Assembly: GCA_026415395.1 (NCBI GenBank)
Contig: JAOAHD010000007.1
Coordinates: 558,001 to 622,000, forward strand
Source: Candidatus Binatia bacterium
Lineage (GTDB): Bacteria > Desulfobacterota > Binatia > HRBIN30
Reading direction: 5' to 3'
Length of the DNA: 64,000 bases
Below are positions 7,635 to 17,700 of this stretch, in pieces. The notes under the pieces are model-generated. The model saw only the letters and a list, made by a program, of their open reading frames with translations. It was not told the origin of the DNA and made no database searches. The position numbers were made by a program, and so were the translations under genes. How positions within the stretch are numbered: position 1 is the stretch's first letter; each line of letters opens with the position of its first letter.

Positions 7635-8828
7635 ATGGCAGAGGCGCATCACCCGGTCGATGAGCGGATTCGATTGGTGCATGGGGATTTTTACGCGCAG
7701 GATCCGCATGCGTTTTTTACCTGGATGCGTCGCCATGCGCCGGTGTATTGGGACGAACAAGGGAAAGTGTGGGGCATCACCCTTTACGAAGACGTGATGC
7801 GGATTTCTCGCGATGGGGAGACGTTCAGCAATCGGTATGGAATGCGGCCGGACTCTCCACCGATGCCGTCGATGATCAACCTCGACGATCCGGAGCACAA
7901 GCGCCGTCGCAGCCTCGTAAATAAGGGCTTCACTGCGGGTCGCGTGCGGGCACAAGAGGAGAAGATCCGCCGTTGGTGCTGCCAGCTCCTCGATCGCGCA
8001 CAAGAAAAGGGCCGGTTCGACTTTGTCCGCGAGGTCGCCCGGCCGCTGCCCATGTTGGTGATTGGCGACATGCTCGGCGTGGCCGAAGAAGATCATGAAA
8101 TGCTGCTGCGTTGGTCGGACGAGTTGATTCTCGGATCCACCATGACCGCCCCCCTGGAATATATTGAAGCTGCGCAGCGTGCCTTTGAGGAGTACGCTGA
8201 GTACCACAAGCGGGTCGCCGAAGATCGCCGCCGGCGCCCGCGCGAGGACCTGATCAGTGTACTCGTGCACGCTGAGATCGATGGCGATCGCTTGAGCGAA
8301 GATGAACTGCTGCACGAATCGCTGTTGATCCTGATCGGCGGGGATGAAACCACCCGCCACGTTATCAGCGGCGGCATGTACGAACTCTTACGCAACCCGG
8401 ATCAGTGGACACTGCTGCAACAGGAGCCAGCACGCATCCCCGTGGCGGTGGAGGAGATGCTGCGCTGGGTGAGCCCGATTCAAAACATGGCGCGCACGGC
8501 CACGCGCGACGTCGAACTGCGCGGGCAAACCATCCATGCTGGCGAGAAACTTTTGCTGCTCTACCCATCGGCAAACCGGGATGAGAGCGTGTTCCCGGAA
8601 CCGTTTCGCTTCGATGTTACCCGCCAACCCAACGACCACGTCGCCTTCGGTGGCTACGGAACACACTTTTGCCTAGGGGCGAACCTCGCCCGCTTGGAGC
8701 TGCGGGTGTTGTTCGACGAACTGGCAAAACGCAAGCCCCAACTCGAGCTGTTGTGCTCGGAGCCCCCACCTCGCCGGCCGTCGAACTTCATCGTCGGATT
8801 CGAGTCGTTGCCCGTTGCGTGGCACTAG
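7635..8828 (+). CDS. Cytochrome P450
   Basis: A soluble bacterial class P450 of 397 residues, a monooxygenase that needs external ferredoxin/reductase partners not encoded nearby. Seen in order: the I-helix oxygen-activation motif LILIGGDETTRHV, the K-helix ExxR in EEMLRWVSP, and the haem-thiolate loop FGGYGTHFCLGANLARLE with the axial Cys. The aromatic/PERF-type region PEPFRFDVTR precedes the haem loop. The haem loop and C-terminus resemble steroid/fatty-acid-type families such as CYP125/142, but the substrate cannot be assigned. The start ATG has a near-perfect AAAGGAGGT site. It is flanked by its own promoter and stands alone between truA and lysS. Confidence 0.93.
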   Translation: MAEAHHPVDERIRLVHGDFYAQDPHAFFTWMRRHAPVYWDEQGKVWGITLYEDVMRISRDGETFSNRYGMRPDSPPMPSMINLDDPEHKRRRSLVNKGFTAGRVRAQEEKIRRWCCQLLDRAQEKGRFDFVREVARPLPMLVIGDMLGVAEEDHEMLLRWSDELILGSTMTAPLEYIEAAQRAFEEYAEYHKRVAEDRRRRPREDLISVLVHAEIDGDRLSEDELLHESLLILIGGDETTRHVISGGMYELLRNPDQWTLLQQEPARIPVAVEEMLRWVSPIQNMARTATRDVELRGQTIHAGEKLLLLYPSANRDESVFPEPFRFDVTRQPNDHVAFGGYGTHFCLGANLARLELRVLFDELAKRKPQLELLCSEPPPRRPSNFIVGFESLPVAWH

Positions 8829-9097
8829 CCCGCGCTGCGCCTCCCGTGTGCGCCGGTTTGTTGCCTTCCGCCGCGTACGGGAGCGATCAGCGCCTGGCTT
8901 TGCGCCGGGCTTGGCTGTCTGCCGCGACGACGGAAGTGAGCGCTCCGCACCGTGCCGACTGCAGTGTCGGAGAAGCTGCACAGGGCGCACGGGCGCGATC
9001 CCGCGCCTTCTAAGGTTCGGACACTTTGGAAAGGTGCCTTTCCTTGACTCGTTTGGATGTGCTCGTTAACCCGCTTAACTTTCAAGGGTAGATCGCC

Positions 9098-10606
9098 GTG
9101 TCCGAAGAGCTGTCCGATCAGGAGCGCGTTCGTCGCCAAAAGCTGGAACTGCTCCGTGCCCGCGGAGTGGATCCGTATCCCAATGACTTTCGTCCCACCC
9201 ACAGTGCGGCACGGGTGCTCGAGTGGTACGGCACTTACGACGCGCAGTCGCTGGAGCAATGCAGGGATGTCGTGAGCGTTGCGGGCCGCATGCTGAGGCG
9301 GCGCGACTTTGGCAAAGCTTCCTTTTTCCACTTGCTCGACCGCAGCGGCACGATTCAGGTGTACGTGCGCCGCGATTTGGTCGGCGATGAGGCATTTGAG
9401 CTCTTCAAGCTAACCGACCTGGGGGATTTTTTCGGCGTGGTGGGTCGCCCGTTCCGCACACGCACGGGCGAGCTTACGATCGAGGCGCAGCAAATTCGTT
9501 TGCTGGCGAAGGCACTGCGTCCGCTGCCGGAGAAGTGGCATGGGTTGACCGATGTCGAGGCACGCTATCGGCAGCGGTACTTGGACTTGATTGCCAACCC
9601 ACAGTCGCGCCAGGTGTTTTTGTTACGCTCGCGGTTGATCGAGCGCGTGCGGGCATTCTTCAACGCGCGCGAGTTTATCGAGGTAGAAACCCCGATGATG
9701 CACCCCATCCCGGGCGGGGCGGCAGCGCGACCGTTCATCACCCACCACAATGCCTTGGACGTGGACTTGTACCTTCGGATTGCTCCGGAGCTCTACTTGA
9801 AGCGGCTCCTCGTGGGTGGCTTCGAGCGCGTGTACGAAATCAACCGCAACTTTCGCAACGAGGGCATTTCGGTCCGCCACAACCCGGAGTTCACCATGTT
9901 GGAATTCTATTGGGCGTACGCAACGTACGAGGACCTCATGGTGCTCACCGAGGAGCTGTTTGTCACCCTTGCAGACGAGCTCAAAGGCACGCGCGTGTTA
10001 CCCTACGGCGACTGGATGTTGGACTTCACCCCTCCGTTCCGCCGCTTTTCCATTCCGGCGTACTTGGCCGAGCGTGCCGGTGTGGATGTAGAGGCATTGT
10101 TCGCCCTCGACGAAGCAACGATTCGGCAAGCCGCGGTCCGACTCGGAGTGCAACTCGAAAAGGACTACGCCGGCCACTATGGCCCGGCTGCTGCGGGGCA
10201 CATGCTCGTTGACCTATTCGAGGCGGCGGCGTTGCCGGACCTCGTGCAGCCGACGTTTGTGTACCACTATCCCGCCTCAGTTTCGCCGCTTGCCCGGCGA
10301 AACAAACAACACCCGACGTTCGTCGATCGCTTCGAGCTGTACTGCGCGCAACGGGAGATCTGCAACGCTTTCTCCGAGCTGAACGACCCGTTGGACCAGC
10401 GCGCGCGTTTCGAGGAGCAGTTGCGTGCGCGTGCCGCCGGCGACGAAGAGGCGCACGCCATGGACGAAGACTTCCTCCGCGCGCTGGAACACGGCATGCC
10501 GCCTGCGGCCGGCGAGGGCATTGGCATCGATCGCCTGGTCATGCTGTTCACCAACTCGCCATCGATCCGCGACGTCATCTTGTTCCCGCAGTTGCGGCCG
10601 GAGTAA
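9098..10606 (+). CDS. lysS: Lysyl-tRNA synthetase, class II
   Basis: Charges tRNA-Lys. The 502-residue protein has an N-terminal OB-fold anticodon-binding domain (AGRMLRRRDFGKASFFHLLD) and a class II catalytic core with FIEVETPMMHPIPGGAAARPF (motif 1/2 region), FRNEGISVRHNPEFTMLE (motif 2) and GIGIDRLVMLF (motif 3). Start is GTG at 9098. It is followed after 42 nt by the lol transporter genes; lysS next to lolC is a recurrent arrangement in deltaproteobacteria and their relatives. A weak TTGACT at 9044-9049 could be its -35 box. Confidence 0.95.
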   Translation: MSEELSDQERVRRQKLELLRARGVDPYPNDFRPTHSAARVLEWYGTYDAQSLEQCRDVVSVAGRMLRRRDFGKASFFHLLDRSGTIQVYVRRDLVGDEAFELFKLTDLGDFFGVVGRPFRTRTGELTIEAQQIRLLAKALRPLPEKWHGLTDVEARYRQRYLDLIANPQSRQVFLLRSRLIERVRAFFNAREFIEVETPMMHPIPGGAAARPFITHHNALDVDLYLRIAPELYLKRLLVGGFERVYEINRNFRNEGISVRHNPEFTMLEFYWAYATYEDLMVLTEELFVTLADELKGTRVLPYGDWMLDFTPPFRRFSIPAYLAERAGVDVEALFALDEATIRQAAVRLGVQLEKDYAGHYGPAAAGHMLVDLFEAAALPDLVQPTFVYHYPASVSPLARRNKQHPTFVDRFELYCAQREICNAFSELNDPLDQRARFEEQLRARAAGDEEAHAMDEDFLRALEHGMPPAAGEGIGIDRLVMLFTNSPSIRDVILFPQLRPE

Positions 10607-10648
10607 GCGGCGCGCATCGATCGTCGGCGAGACCAGGAGCGAGAGTCC

Positions 10649-11884
10649 ATGCGGTACGAGCTGTTGATTGCTTGGCGCTACTTGCATCCGCGGCGCGAGG
10701 GATTCTTAGGCTCGTGGACGACGATTGTGTCCGCCTTGGGCCTCTTCGTTGGCGTTCTTACCCTCAACGTAGTCTTGGCCGTGTATACCGGTTTCGAGGA
10801 AGAACTGCGCCAGCGCATTTTGGATTTCCACCCCCATTTGGTGGTCGTGAGCTTTACCGGTACCGTAAGCGAGCCGGAGCTTTTGGCGGAAAAGGTCAAA
10901 CGCAATCCTGAAGTGCGGGCGGTGGCTCCGTTTGTCTTAGCGCAGGCGATGTTAACTTCGGGGGCATCCGTCACTGGCGTGCTGTTGCGCGGCGTGACCG
11001 CAGCATCCGAAGAGGTCATGCCGCTCAGTCGCTTCCTCCGCGAGGGGTCGCTCGCGCCGTTGTATGGCCAGCAGGGGGAATCACCCACAGCCCCCCCGGC
11101 GATTGTCGTCGGCAAAGGAGTGGCCGAGAAGCTGCGCTTGCGCGTCGGTGATGTGGCCGAACTGGTGTCCCCCGCAGCAGAGAGCACAGCCGTCGGGCTG
11201 GTGCCGCGCATGCAGGCCGTGCGCGTGGTTGGGATTTTCGATTCCGGCCTTGGCGAGTACGATGGAGTGCTCGCTTATGCGAACCTCGCGGACACGCAGC
11301 GGTTGTTTCATTTTGACGGACGCATCACAGGCCTCGAGGTGCGCTTGGCGGACGTGTACGCCGCGCCCCGCGTGAGCCGCGAGCTCACCGATTCCCTCGG
11401 GTTTCCGTACCGGGTGCGCAACTGGATCGACCTGAACCGCAACCTGTTTTCCGCCCTCACGCTGGGGAAAATTGTGTACTCCATCGTCTTGCTCCTGATT
11501 GTCTTGGTGGCCGCGTTCAACATCGTCTCTACGCTGATCATGGTCGTGATGGAGAAGCGCAAGGATTTGGCGATCCTGCTGTCGATGGGGGCCACCCGTG
11601 CCGGAGTGCGGCGGATCTTCGTGAGCAAGGGGATGATTATTGGCGCGGTGGGCGTGATCGCGGGCAGCGTGGCCGGATACCTCTTGTGCCTACTGATTCA
11701 GCGCTATCGGTTCATCGAGTTGCCGGCGGACGTGTACGCGATCGACCGCTTGGCGGTGCGAATCTACCCGGAGTACTTCTTGGTGGTCGCCGTGGTCGCC
11801 TTGTTGTTGTGTTGGCTCGCAACGTTGTATCCCGCCCGGCAGGCGTCGCGGCTTTCGCCGGTCGAGGTGATCCGTTTCGAATGA
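10649..11884 (+). CDS. lolC: Lipoprotein-releasing ABC transporter permease (LolC/LolE family), first copy
   Basis: Inner-membrane subunit of the Lol system that extracts outer-membrane lipoproteins from the inner membrane. The 411-residue protein has a first membrane helix at ~25-50, a large periplasmic MacB-type domain, and three C-terminal helices (~270-300, ~325-355, ~370-395) in an FtsX-like domain containing MEKRKDLAILLSMGAT. Its stop overlaps the start of a second, related permease by 4 nt, followed by the ATPase. Which copy is LolC and which LolE is arbitrary here. Confidence 0.88.
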   Translation: MRYELLIAWRYLHPRREGFLGSWTTIVSALGLFVGVLTLNVVLAVYTGFEEELRQRILDFHPHLVVVSFTGTVSEPELLAEKVKRNPEVRAVAPFVLAQAMLTSGASVTGVLLRGVTAASEEVMPLSRFLREGSLAPLYGQQGESPTAPPAIVVGKGVAEKLRLRVGDVAELVSPAAESTAVGLVPRMQAVRVVGIFDSGLGEYDGVLAYANLADTQRLFHFDGRITGLEVRLADVYAAPRVSRELTDSLGFPYRVRNWIDLNRNLFSALTLGKIVYSIVLLLIVLVAAFNIVSTLIMVVMEKRKDLAILLSMGATRAGVRRIFVSKGMIIGAVGVIAGSVAGYLLCLLIQRYRFIELPADVYAIDRLAVRIYPEYFLVVAVVALLLCWLATLYPARQASRLSPVEVIRFE

Positions 11885-13170
11885 CGCACATGGGCAGCTT
11901 CTTGCGGGAGCGTTTGCCATTTCCACTGCTGATTGGGCTTCGCTACCTGCGCGCGCGCCGGCGCGAGCGGTTTATTTCGCTAATTACTTGGATCGCCTTG
12001 GGCGGAGTGTTCTTGGGCGTGACGACTTTGAACCTCGTATTGGGCATCATGACGGGCTTCGAAGAGGACTTGCGGGATCGTATCTTGGGCTTTCAAGCCC
12101 ACGTGGTCGTGCAGGCCAAAGAGGGGCCGGTGGCCGATCCTGACGCAGTGCTCGCTGTGGTACGCTCCACCCCGGGGGTGAGTGGTGCGGCGCCAGTGGT
12201 GACGGGTCAGGTCATGCTGACAACCCCGGCCGGGGTCACTGGCGCCCAAGTGCGGGGGATCGACGAGCAGGCAAGAAACGTGTGGCCGCTGGCGGAGCAG
12301 ATCAAAGGAGGCGAGTTCGGTGACCTTTTTCAGCCGCGGCCAGTGCTCAGCGATGTCGAGCCGCGGCGACAAGTGATGCTGCCGGCGATCTTTCTCGGAC
12401 ACGAACTCACTCGGCAACTGGGCGTGGTCGTTGGGGATCCCGTGAGTGTAGTTTCACCGCTGGCAACACCGTCGGCGGTGGGCTTGGTGCCACGGGTGCG
12501 TCGGTTCGCTGTCGCTGGCTGGTTCGAGTCCGGCATGGCGGAGTACGATGCAGCGCTCGTGTACATGAACCTGCGCGACGCGCAGCGCTTTTTTGACCTC
12601 GGTCAGGGCGTTTCGGCCATCGAAGTGCGGGCAACGTCGCTCGACCACGCGCGCTCGGTTCGCGATCGGCTTCGCCAACGGCTCGGTGCAGGCTACGAGG
12701 TGCGGGACTGGATGGACAACAACCGCACGCTTTTTGCTGCCATGCAAATGGAAAAGACGGTGTACTTCCTCGTTCTCTTGCTCATCGTCCTCGTGGCGGC
12801 GTTCAACATCGTGGCCATGCTCGTACTCACGGTGTTGGAGAAGCGTAGGGACATTGCCGTGCTCAAATCGCTCGGCGCAACCGCGGCGGATGTTGCTGGC
12901 ATTTTCCATTACAAGGGGTTGGTAATCGGCATCGCAGGCACGCTTGCCGGTAGCTTGATTGCGTTGCTGTTGGGAGGAGCATTGCAGCACTATCCGATTG
13001 TGCCGCTGCCGGAAAACGTCTTTTACGTCGATCGCTTGCCGGTGCGCATGCATTGGTCGCACTTCTCCGTGGTTGCCGCCGCCTCGCTCGCGATTTGTTT
13101 TCTCGCCACGATTTACCCAGCGCGGCGCGCGGCCCGCGTGGTGCCCGTCGAGGTCCTGCGCAGTGAGTGA
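11881..13170 (+). CDS. lolE: Lipoprotein-releasing ABC transporter permease (LolC/LolE family), second copy
   Basis: 429 residues, same topology as the preceding permease: N-terminal helix after [20 protein letters not shown], a periplasmic domain, and three C-terminal helices with [20 protein letters not shown] 11881 overlaps the lolC stop by 4 nt. Many bacteria of this type have a single permease that acts as a homodimer; two divergent tandem copies imply a LolCE-type heterodimer. The stop overlaps the lolD start by 8 nt. Confidence 0.88.
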   Translation: MTHMGSFLRERLPFPLLIGLRYLRARRRERFISLITWIALGGVFLGVTTLNLVLGIMTGFEEDLRDRILGFQAHVVVQAKEGPVADPDAVLAVVRSTPGVSGAAPVVTGQVMLTTPAGVTGAQVRGIDEQARNVWPLAEQIKGGEFGDLFQPRPVLSDVEPRRQVMLPAIFLGHELTRQLGVVVGDPVSVVSPLATPSAVGLVPRVRRFAVAGWFESGMAEYDAALVYMNLRDAQRFFDLGQGVSAIEVRATSLDHARSVRDRLRQRLGAGYEVRDWMDNNRTLFAAMQMEKTVYFLVLLLIVLVAAFNIVAMLVLTVLEKRRDIAVLKSLGATAADVAGIFHYKGLVIGIAGTLAGSLIALLLGGALQHYPIVPLPENVFYVDRLPVRMHWSHFSVVAAASLAICFLATIYPARRAARVVPVEVLRSE

Positions 13171-13840
13171 AGTCCTCATTCGAGCAGAGGGACTGTGCAA
13201 GGTGTACGGCGATGGGCACCGCATCACCGTGCTGGACCAGCTCGAGCTGGAAGTTGCTCCAGGCGAGGTGCTCGCCATCGTTGGTCAGTCGGGCGTGGGC
13301 AAGAGCACGCGGCTTCAGAGCTTGGGCACGCTGTACAAGCCATCGGCTGGGCGCGTGTGGTTCGAGGGCCGGGATGTGTTTGCGCTGGACGAAAAGCAAC
13401 AAGCAGAGTTCCGCAATCGGGAGATTGGCTTCGTGTTCCAGTTCCACCACTTGCTGCCCGATTTCGATGCGGCGGAGAATGTGATGATGCCGGCGTTGAT
13501 TGCGGGGATGCGGCGCTCGCAGGCGTTCGCTCGCGCCCGAGAGCTGTTAGATCGGGTGGGCTTGGGTGAGCGGCTCGATCACCGGCCGGGGCAACTGTCG
13601 GGTGGAGAGCTGCAGCGCGTCGCCATTGCCCGGGCGCTGATGCTCGAACCGAAGGCGGTCCTGGCGGATGAACCGACAGGCAATTTAGACCCAGAAACCG
13701 CGGCTGAAGTGCACGCCTTAATGCTCGATTTGAACCGGGAGCGCGGCACGACGCTCGTGTTCGTCACCCACAACGAAGCGCTGGCTGGCTTGGCGCATCG
13801 CGTTTTGCGCCTGCATCACGGGAAATTGCATCCGGTTTGA
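13163..13840 (+). CDS. lolD: Lipoprotein-releasing ABC transporter ATP-binding protein
   Basis: ATPase driving lipoprotein release. The 225-residue protein has Walker [11 protein letters not shown]-loop region [19 protein letters not shown] (characteristic of LolD/MacB ATPases), signature [15 protein letters not shown], Walker [13 protein letters not shown] and the H-loop FVTHN. GTG 13163 overlaps the end of lolE. Gene order is lolC-lolE-lolD rather than the enterobacterial C-D-E. Confidence 0.93.
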   Translation: MSEVLIRAEGLCKVYGDGHRITVLDQLELEVAPGEVLAIVGQSGVGKSTRLQSLGTLYKPSAGRVWFEGRDVFALDEKQQAEFRNREIGFVFQFHHLLPDFDAAENVMMPALIAGMRRSQAFARARELLDRVGLGERLDHRPGQLSGGELQRVAIARALMLEPKAVLADEPTGNLDPETAAEVHALMLDLNRERGTTLVFVTHNEALAGLAHRVLRLHHGKLHPV

Positions 13841-13842
13841 AC

Positions 13843-13896
13843 CCACGGCCCGACGGCGGCGCTTGTTCGATCGCGGCTCGTCGAACAAACCCGTGG
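13843..13896. terminator. Hairpin between convergent lolD and the glycosidase-like gene
   Basis: TTGTTCGA (13863-13870) and TCGAACAA (13881-13888) form a perfect 8-bp stem with a 10-nt loop. An outer CCACGG (near 13843) / CCGTGG (near 13891) pairing may extend it. There is no T-run, so a terminator role is suggested mainly by its place between two convergent genes. Confidence 0.35.
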
Positions 13897-14078
13897 CGGC
13901 ACCCGCGGTTGCCCTGGGGAGCGGTACCAGCGCCTGGCGTTCGTGCGGGGTCGGGAATAGGACAAGCTGCAGATCGGGGAGAGTAGCCCGGAAATGCGCA
14001 GGGGCGTGGCTCAGGGGTGGCAGAGCAAACGAAGAGCAACGCTCCGCACGCGCCCGTACCGTGCAGAAGCAACCGGCA

Positions 14079-14999
14079 TCAGTCGCTGGTTCGGTCGTCG
14101 ATTGGTGCGACCGCAACGCCAATCCGCTCGGTCGCGCGTCGCCAGCCGTCGCGCGCGTTGTAATAGAGGCGGTACTCGTCGCGGTAGCGGACCACCTCGA
14201 GCTGGTAAACGAACGCACGTTTCCAGCCGTGGTCGGTCGGTGCGAGAATTGGTCCGGGCGAAGCCGCTTCCCAGGCAATACCGTCTGCCGATTGGAGCAC
14301 GCGGATTGCCGAGCGGCTGCGGCCCGCATCGTCGCGGTAAATGCCATTTTGAAAGCCGAGAAAGCTCTTCCCGCTCGCGTACACTTTGATCGCTCCGGCG
14401 CCGAGGTTGGCGTAGCGGTCATGCGCCGCAGGGGCCAAAATCGGCCTCCCCAACTTCCGGTAGGGGCCTTGTACATGATCGGCTTCGGCAACGCTGATGT
14501 AGCGCGGCTCCACGACCCAAGTGTCCCATAGGACGACATTGGCCGCACTGTAGTACAGCCGAAAGCCAAATTCCCCACGTACAGCGCAGGGATTACTCGT
14601 TGCAGGCAACACCGTGCCCTCCCAAGCGTGCTCGGGCTCGAGCAGGAGGCGCGGCGCGCTCCAGTCGCGCAGATCGAGCGAGGAACGCACGGCAATACCG
14701 CGGCGCCTCCAGCGCAGGAAGGTCTCGTAAAACAAAAAGAACCGACCTTCCCAGCGCCGCACACAGCCGCGGATCCCGCGGAACAATGGCCCTCCCTGCT
14801 TCTGCCAGTGAATTCCGTCGTCGCTGACATAATGGTGAATGGCGGTCAGCGTGTTGCAGAAGAGGTGCCACCGGCTGTCGGGGCTATCATCGGGCGGCAC
14901 AATCGTCGGATCGCCAATCAGCCACGTGCCCCGCGGCGGTTCGATGATAGGATTTGCCGGATGGTCGCGAAAGCACAGGTAGAAGGGCCGATCATTCAT
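14079..14999 (-). CDS. Five-bladed beta-propeller glycosidase-like protein (GH43/GH130-like)
   Basis: About 306 residues from ATG 14999 (an in-frame extension to 15032 is possible). Sequence features of a beta-propeller sugar hydrolase or phosphorylase are repeated short blades with HPANPIIEPP, LIGDPTIVPP, HHYVSDDGIHWQKQGG, FFLFYETF and ADHVQGPYRKLGRPIL. No signal peptide is evident, so it is probably cytoplasmic. It lies antisense inside an otherwise plus-strand envelope block, between lolD and bamA. Substrate unknown; acidic catalytic residues cannot be assigned without alignment. Confidence 0.65.
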   Translation of the reverse strand: MNDRPFYLCFRDHPANPIIEPPRGTWLIGDPTIVPPDDSPDSRWHLFCNTLTAIHHYVSDDGIHWQKQGGPLFRGIRGCVRRWEGRFFLFYETFLRWRRRGIAVRSSLDLRDWSAPRLLLEPEHAWEGTVLPATSNPCAVRGEFGFRLYYSAANVVLWDTWVVEPRYISVAEADHVQGPYRKLGRPILAPAAHDRYANLGAGAIKVYASGKSFLGFQNGIYRDDAGRSRSAIRVLQSADGIAWEAASPGPILAPTDHGWKRAFVYQLEVVRYRDEYRLYYNARDGWRRATERIGVAVAPIDDRTSD

Positions 15000-15309
15000 C
15001 AGGACCGCACTCCGGAAACACGTTGTGGCCAACCACTGTCCCTTTTCTCTTCACCTGGCAAGGGGCGGTTCAGGCAACACTGCGCCGCAACTGGTGGCGA
15101 GTCGGCCCTTGGTGCCGACGATCAAACCCTTGCTGGTGGCGCGACCGCGGGGACAAGGGATGAGGCTCAGCTCTAGCGCGGAACCGGCGGCTTTAAAGGA
15201 GAAGGCGAAATCAAAAAGCGCAGGCGAGCTAGCTGGGATGGCGGCGTGGTTTACTCGCCGAGTGGGGTTTGCTAGCGGTGCGGCGCGAGGCGGAGAGCGA
15301 GGGGAAAAC
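15000..15309. other. Divergent intergenic region upstream of bamA
   Basis: 310 nt between the start of the minus-strand glycosidase-like gene and bamA. It is open in the bamA frame but lacks coding character, and the bamA signal peptide begins only at 15310. It should hold the promoters of both genes; no -35/-10 pair stands out. No tRNA or strong hairpin was seen. Confidence 0.4.
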
Positions 15310-17631
15310 ATGCACTGGCGATGGGTGGTGTTGGGGCTTGCGCTCCTGCTGAGCCTCGCAACCGCACCGCCCGCGCAGGCCCAGCGCATCGACCGCGTGG
15401 AGATTCGCGGGAACCAACGCGTGGAGGAACAAGCGATTCGTGTGCAACTCGGTGCGCGCCCCGGGGTGAACTTCGACGAGGCGATGGTCGACGAAGACAT
15501 CCGAGCCCTGTGGCGCACGGGGTTTTTCGACCGCGTCGAAGCCGACTGGTCGGTGGAAAACGGCCAGCACGTGCTCACCTACCGGGTCCGCGAGCGGCCT
15601 TACATCAAAGAAGTCGTGATCGAGGGGCAGAAGAAAATCTCCAAGGAAGATATCGACGCAGCGCTCAAAATTCGCCCCAACACGATTCTCGACGTCAACA
15701 AGATCCAGCGCGGCATCGAGGAAGTGAAAAAGCTTTACGCCAAGAAGGGATATCTCGACGCCCGCGTGGAATACAAAACCGAGCCGCTGCCCGATAACCA
15801 GGTGCGCCTCCGCTTTCACGTGGACGAGGGAAAAATCGTCCGCATCGCGGAGATTCATTTCGAGGGTGCTCGGGCGTTTTCGAAGCGGCAGCTTCTCAAA
15901 CAAATGCAGACTCAAGAGAAGTGGTTTCTCTCGTTCGTTACGGGAGCGGGCAATTTGGATAGCGAAGTTCTGAAAACTGACTTGGAGCGCCTCACCGCCT
16001 TTTACTACGACCACGGGTACATCGATGTGAAAATCGATGAGCCAAAGGTCGAGCGGCGCAAAGATGGGCTGCACGTGACCATTCGCATCGATGAAGGCCG
16101 GCCGTACAACGTCGGCAAAGTCGAGATTGCCGGTGACCTCTTGTCCGACATGTCGCCGGCCCGGGAGCGCTTGAAACTTAAACCCGGCGAGCGCTTTCGC
16201 ACCAGCCGGCTGCGCGAAGACATCTCGATGCTCACCGACTTTTACGGCGATGCTGGTTACGCCTTCGTTAACGTCACCCCGGATACCGACGTCGACCCAA
16301 ACAGCCGGACGGTCGACGTGACCTACAAGGTCAGCAAGGGTCCGGAGGTCTTCATCGATCGGATCATCATCAGCGGCAACACCAAGACGCGGGACAAAGT
16401 GATCCGGCGCGAACTGCGCTTGGGTGAACAAGAAAAGTTCTCGGGCACGAAGTTGAAACGCAGCCAAGAGCGGTTGCGTCGCTTGGGTTTTTTCGAGGAC
16501 ATCAACATCACCACGCGCAAGGCCGCGCGCGAGGATCGCCTCGACCTACTTGTCGATGTGAAGGAGGGGTCGACGGGCGCATTCTCCGCCGGGGCGGGTA
16601 TCTCCAGTGGTGAGACGTACCTGTTCAACGTGCGCCTCTCGGAGCTGAATTTTTTGGGGCGAGGGCAGCGGTTGATACTCAACGCCGATTTCGGTTCGAT
16701 CCGCCGCAACATCAGTTTGGACATCTCGGAGCCGTACTTCCTGGACACCGAGCTCACCCTGGGGTTCACGGCGTTTAACTGGCAGTTGATTTTCGATCAA
16801 TTCACGCGCGGCGGAACCGGCACAGCCGTTCGGCTCCTTTATCCGCTCCCGGCGCTCGGGTGGGATCAACTCTGGGGATATTCGCTGGAAGACACCCGGC
16901 TCGGGCTCGAGTACCGCTTGGAAAACGCTGAGATTACCGATGTCTCCGCGCTCGCGCCCTCGCAAATTGCCGCAGAACAAGGCAGTAGCTTGACTAGCAG
17001 CCTCACCCCCCGCTTGTACCGCGACACCCGCAACCACCCGTTTGACCCGACGGCCGGCTCTCTGCAGGACATCTCGTTCGAATTCGCGGGCTTGGGAGGC
17101 CAAAGTAAATTTTTCCGCTTCGAGGCACGCACGCGTTTTTATTACCCCTTCTATCGCAGCGAAAACTGGGGCACCTTCGTGTACTCGCTCGGGGCCCAGC
17201 TCGGCTATGGCCGGGGTTTTGGAGAGCGTGTCGAGTTACCGCTGTTCGAACGTTACTTCCCCGGCGGCATCAATTCTGTGCGTGGCTTTCGCATCCTGTC
17301 GCTGGGTCAACGCGTGCCCTTGATGGATCCCTTCGGCAACAACCTGGGGCGGACATCGATTGGCGGAAGCCAGCAGTTGATCTTCAACAACGACCTCATC
17401 TTTCCCATCGTGGAAGCGATCGGACTCAAAGGTGTGGTGTTCTTCGATGCAGGGAACGCGTTCCTCGCTTCGCGGGGGATCGACCTTGGCGAGATGCGCT
17501 TGGCGAGCGGTGCGGGCATTCGCTGGCTCTCGCCCATCGGTCCGTTGAGGATCGAAGTTGGCTTCCCGCTCAATCCGCGCGTGGGTGACGATCGGCAAAC
17601 CGTGATGTTTTCGTTCGGCGGCCCGCCATGA
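15310..17631 (+). CDS. bamA: Outer membrane protein assembly factor BamA
   Basis: Core Omp85 subunit of the machinery that folds and inserts beta-barrel proteins into the outer membrane. 773 residues from ATG 15310 (GAGGGGA upstream), with a signal peptide ending PAQAQ, then five POTRA-like repeats (each beginning with an I-x-G-N or similar strand, e.g. RVEIRGNQRV, IIISGNTKTRDKVIRREL) to about residue 420, and a C-terminal 16-strand barrel. The conserved SVRGF occurs in GGINSVRGFRIL and the protein ends in Phe-rich MFSFGGPP. It leads the long plus-strand series skp-fabZ-lpxA and onward. Confidence 0.95.
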   Translation: MHWRWVVLGLALLLSLATAPPAQAQRIDRVEIRGNQRVEEQAIRVQLGARPGVNFDEAMVDEDIRALWRTGFFDRVEADWSVENGQHVLTYRVRERPYIKEVVIEGQKKISKEDIDAALKIRPNTILDVNKIQRGIEEVKKLYAKKGYLDARVEYKTEPLPDNQVRLRFHVDEGKIVRIAEIHFEGARAFSKRQLLKQMQTQEKWFLSFVTGAGNLDSEVLKTDLERLTAFYYDHGYIDVKIDEPKVERRKDGLHVTIRIDEGRPYNVGKVEIAGDLLSDMSPARERLKLKPGERFRTSRLREDISMLTDFYGDAGYAFVNVTPDTDVDPNSRTVDVTYKVSKGPEVFIDRIIISGNTKTRDKVIRRELRLGEQEKFSGTKLKRSQERLRRLGFFEDINITTRKAAREDRLDLLVDVKEGSTGAFSAGAGISSGETYLFNVRLSELNFLGRGQRLILNADFGSIRRNISLDISEPYFLDTELTLGFTAFNWQLIFDQFTRGGTGTAVRLLYPLPALGWDQLWGYSLEDTRLGLEYRLENAEITDVSALAPSQIAAEQGSSLTSSLTPRLYRDTRNHPFDPTAGSLQDISFEFAGLGGQSKFFRFEARTRFYYPFYRSENWGTFVYSLGAQLGYGRGFGERVELPLFERYFPGGINSVRGFRILSLGQRVPLMDPFGNNLGRTSIGGSQQLIFNNDLIFPIVEAIGLKGVVFFDAGNAFLASRGIDLGEMRLASGAGIRWLSPIGPLRIEVGFPLNPRVGDDRQTVMFSFGGPP

Positions 17632-17700
17632 CCCTGCTTGCACCTGCGTCCGGTTTTCTCGATAGACCCGAGCTTCGGATGTTTGCTGAAGGAGAACCGT

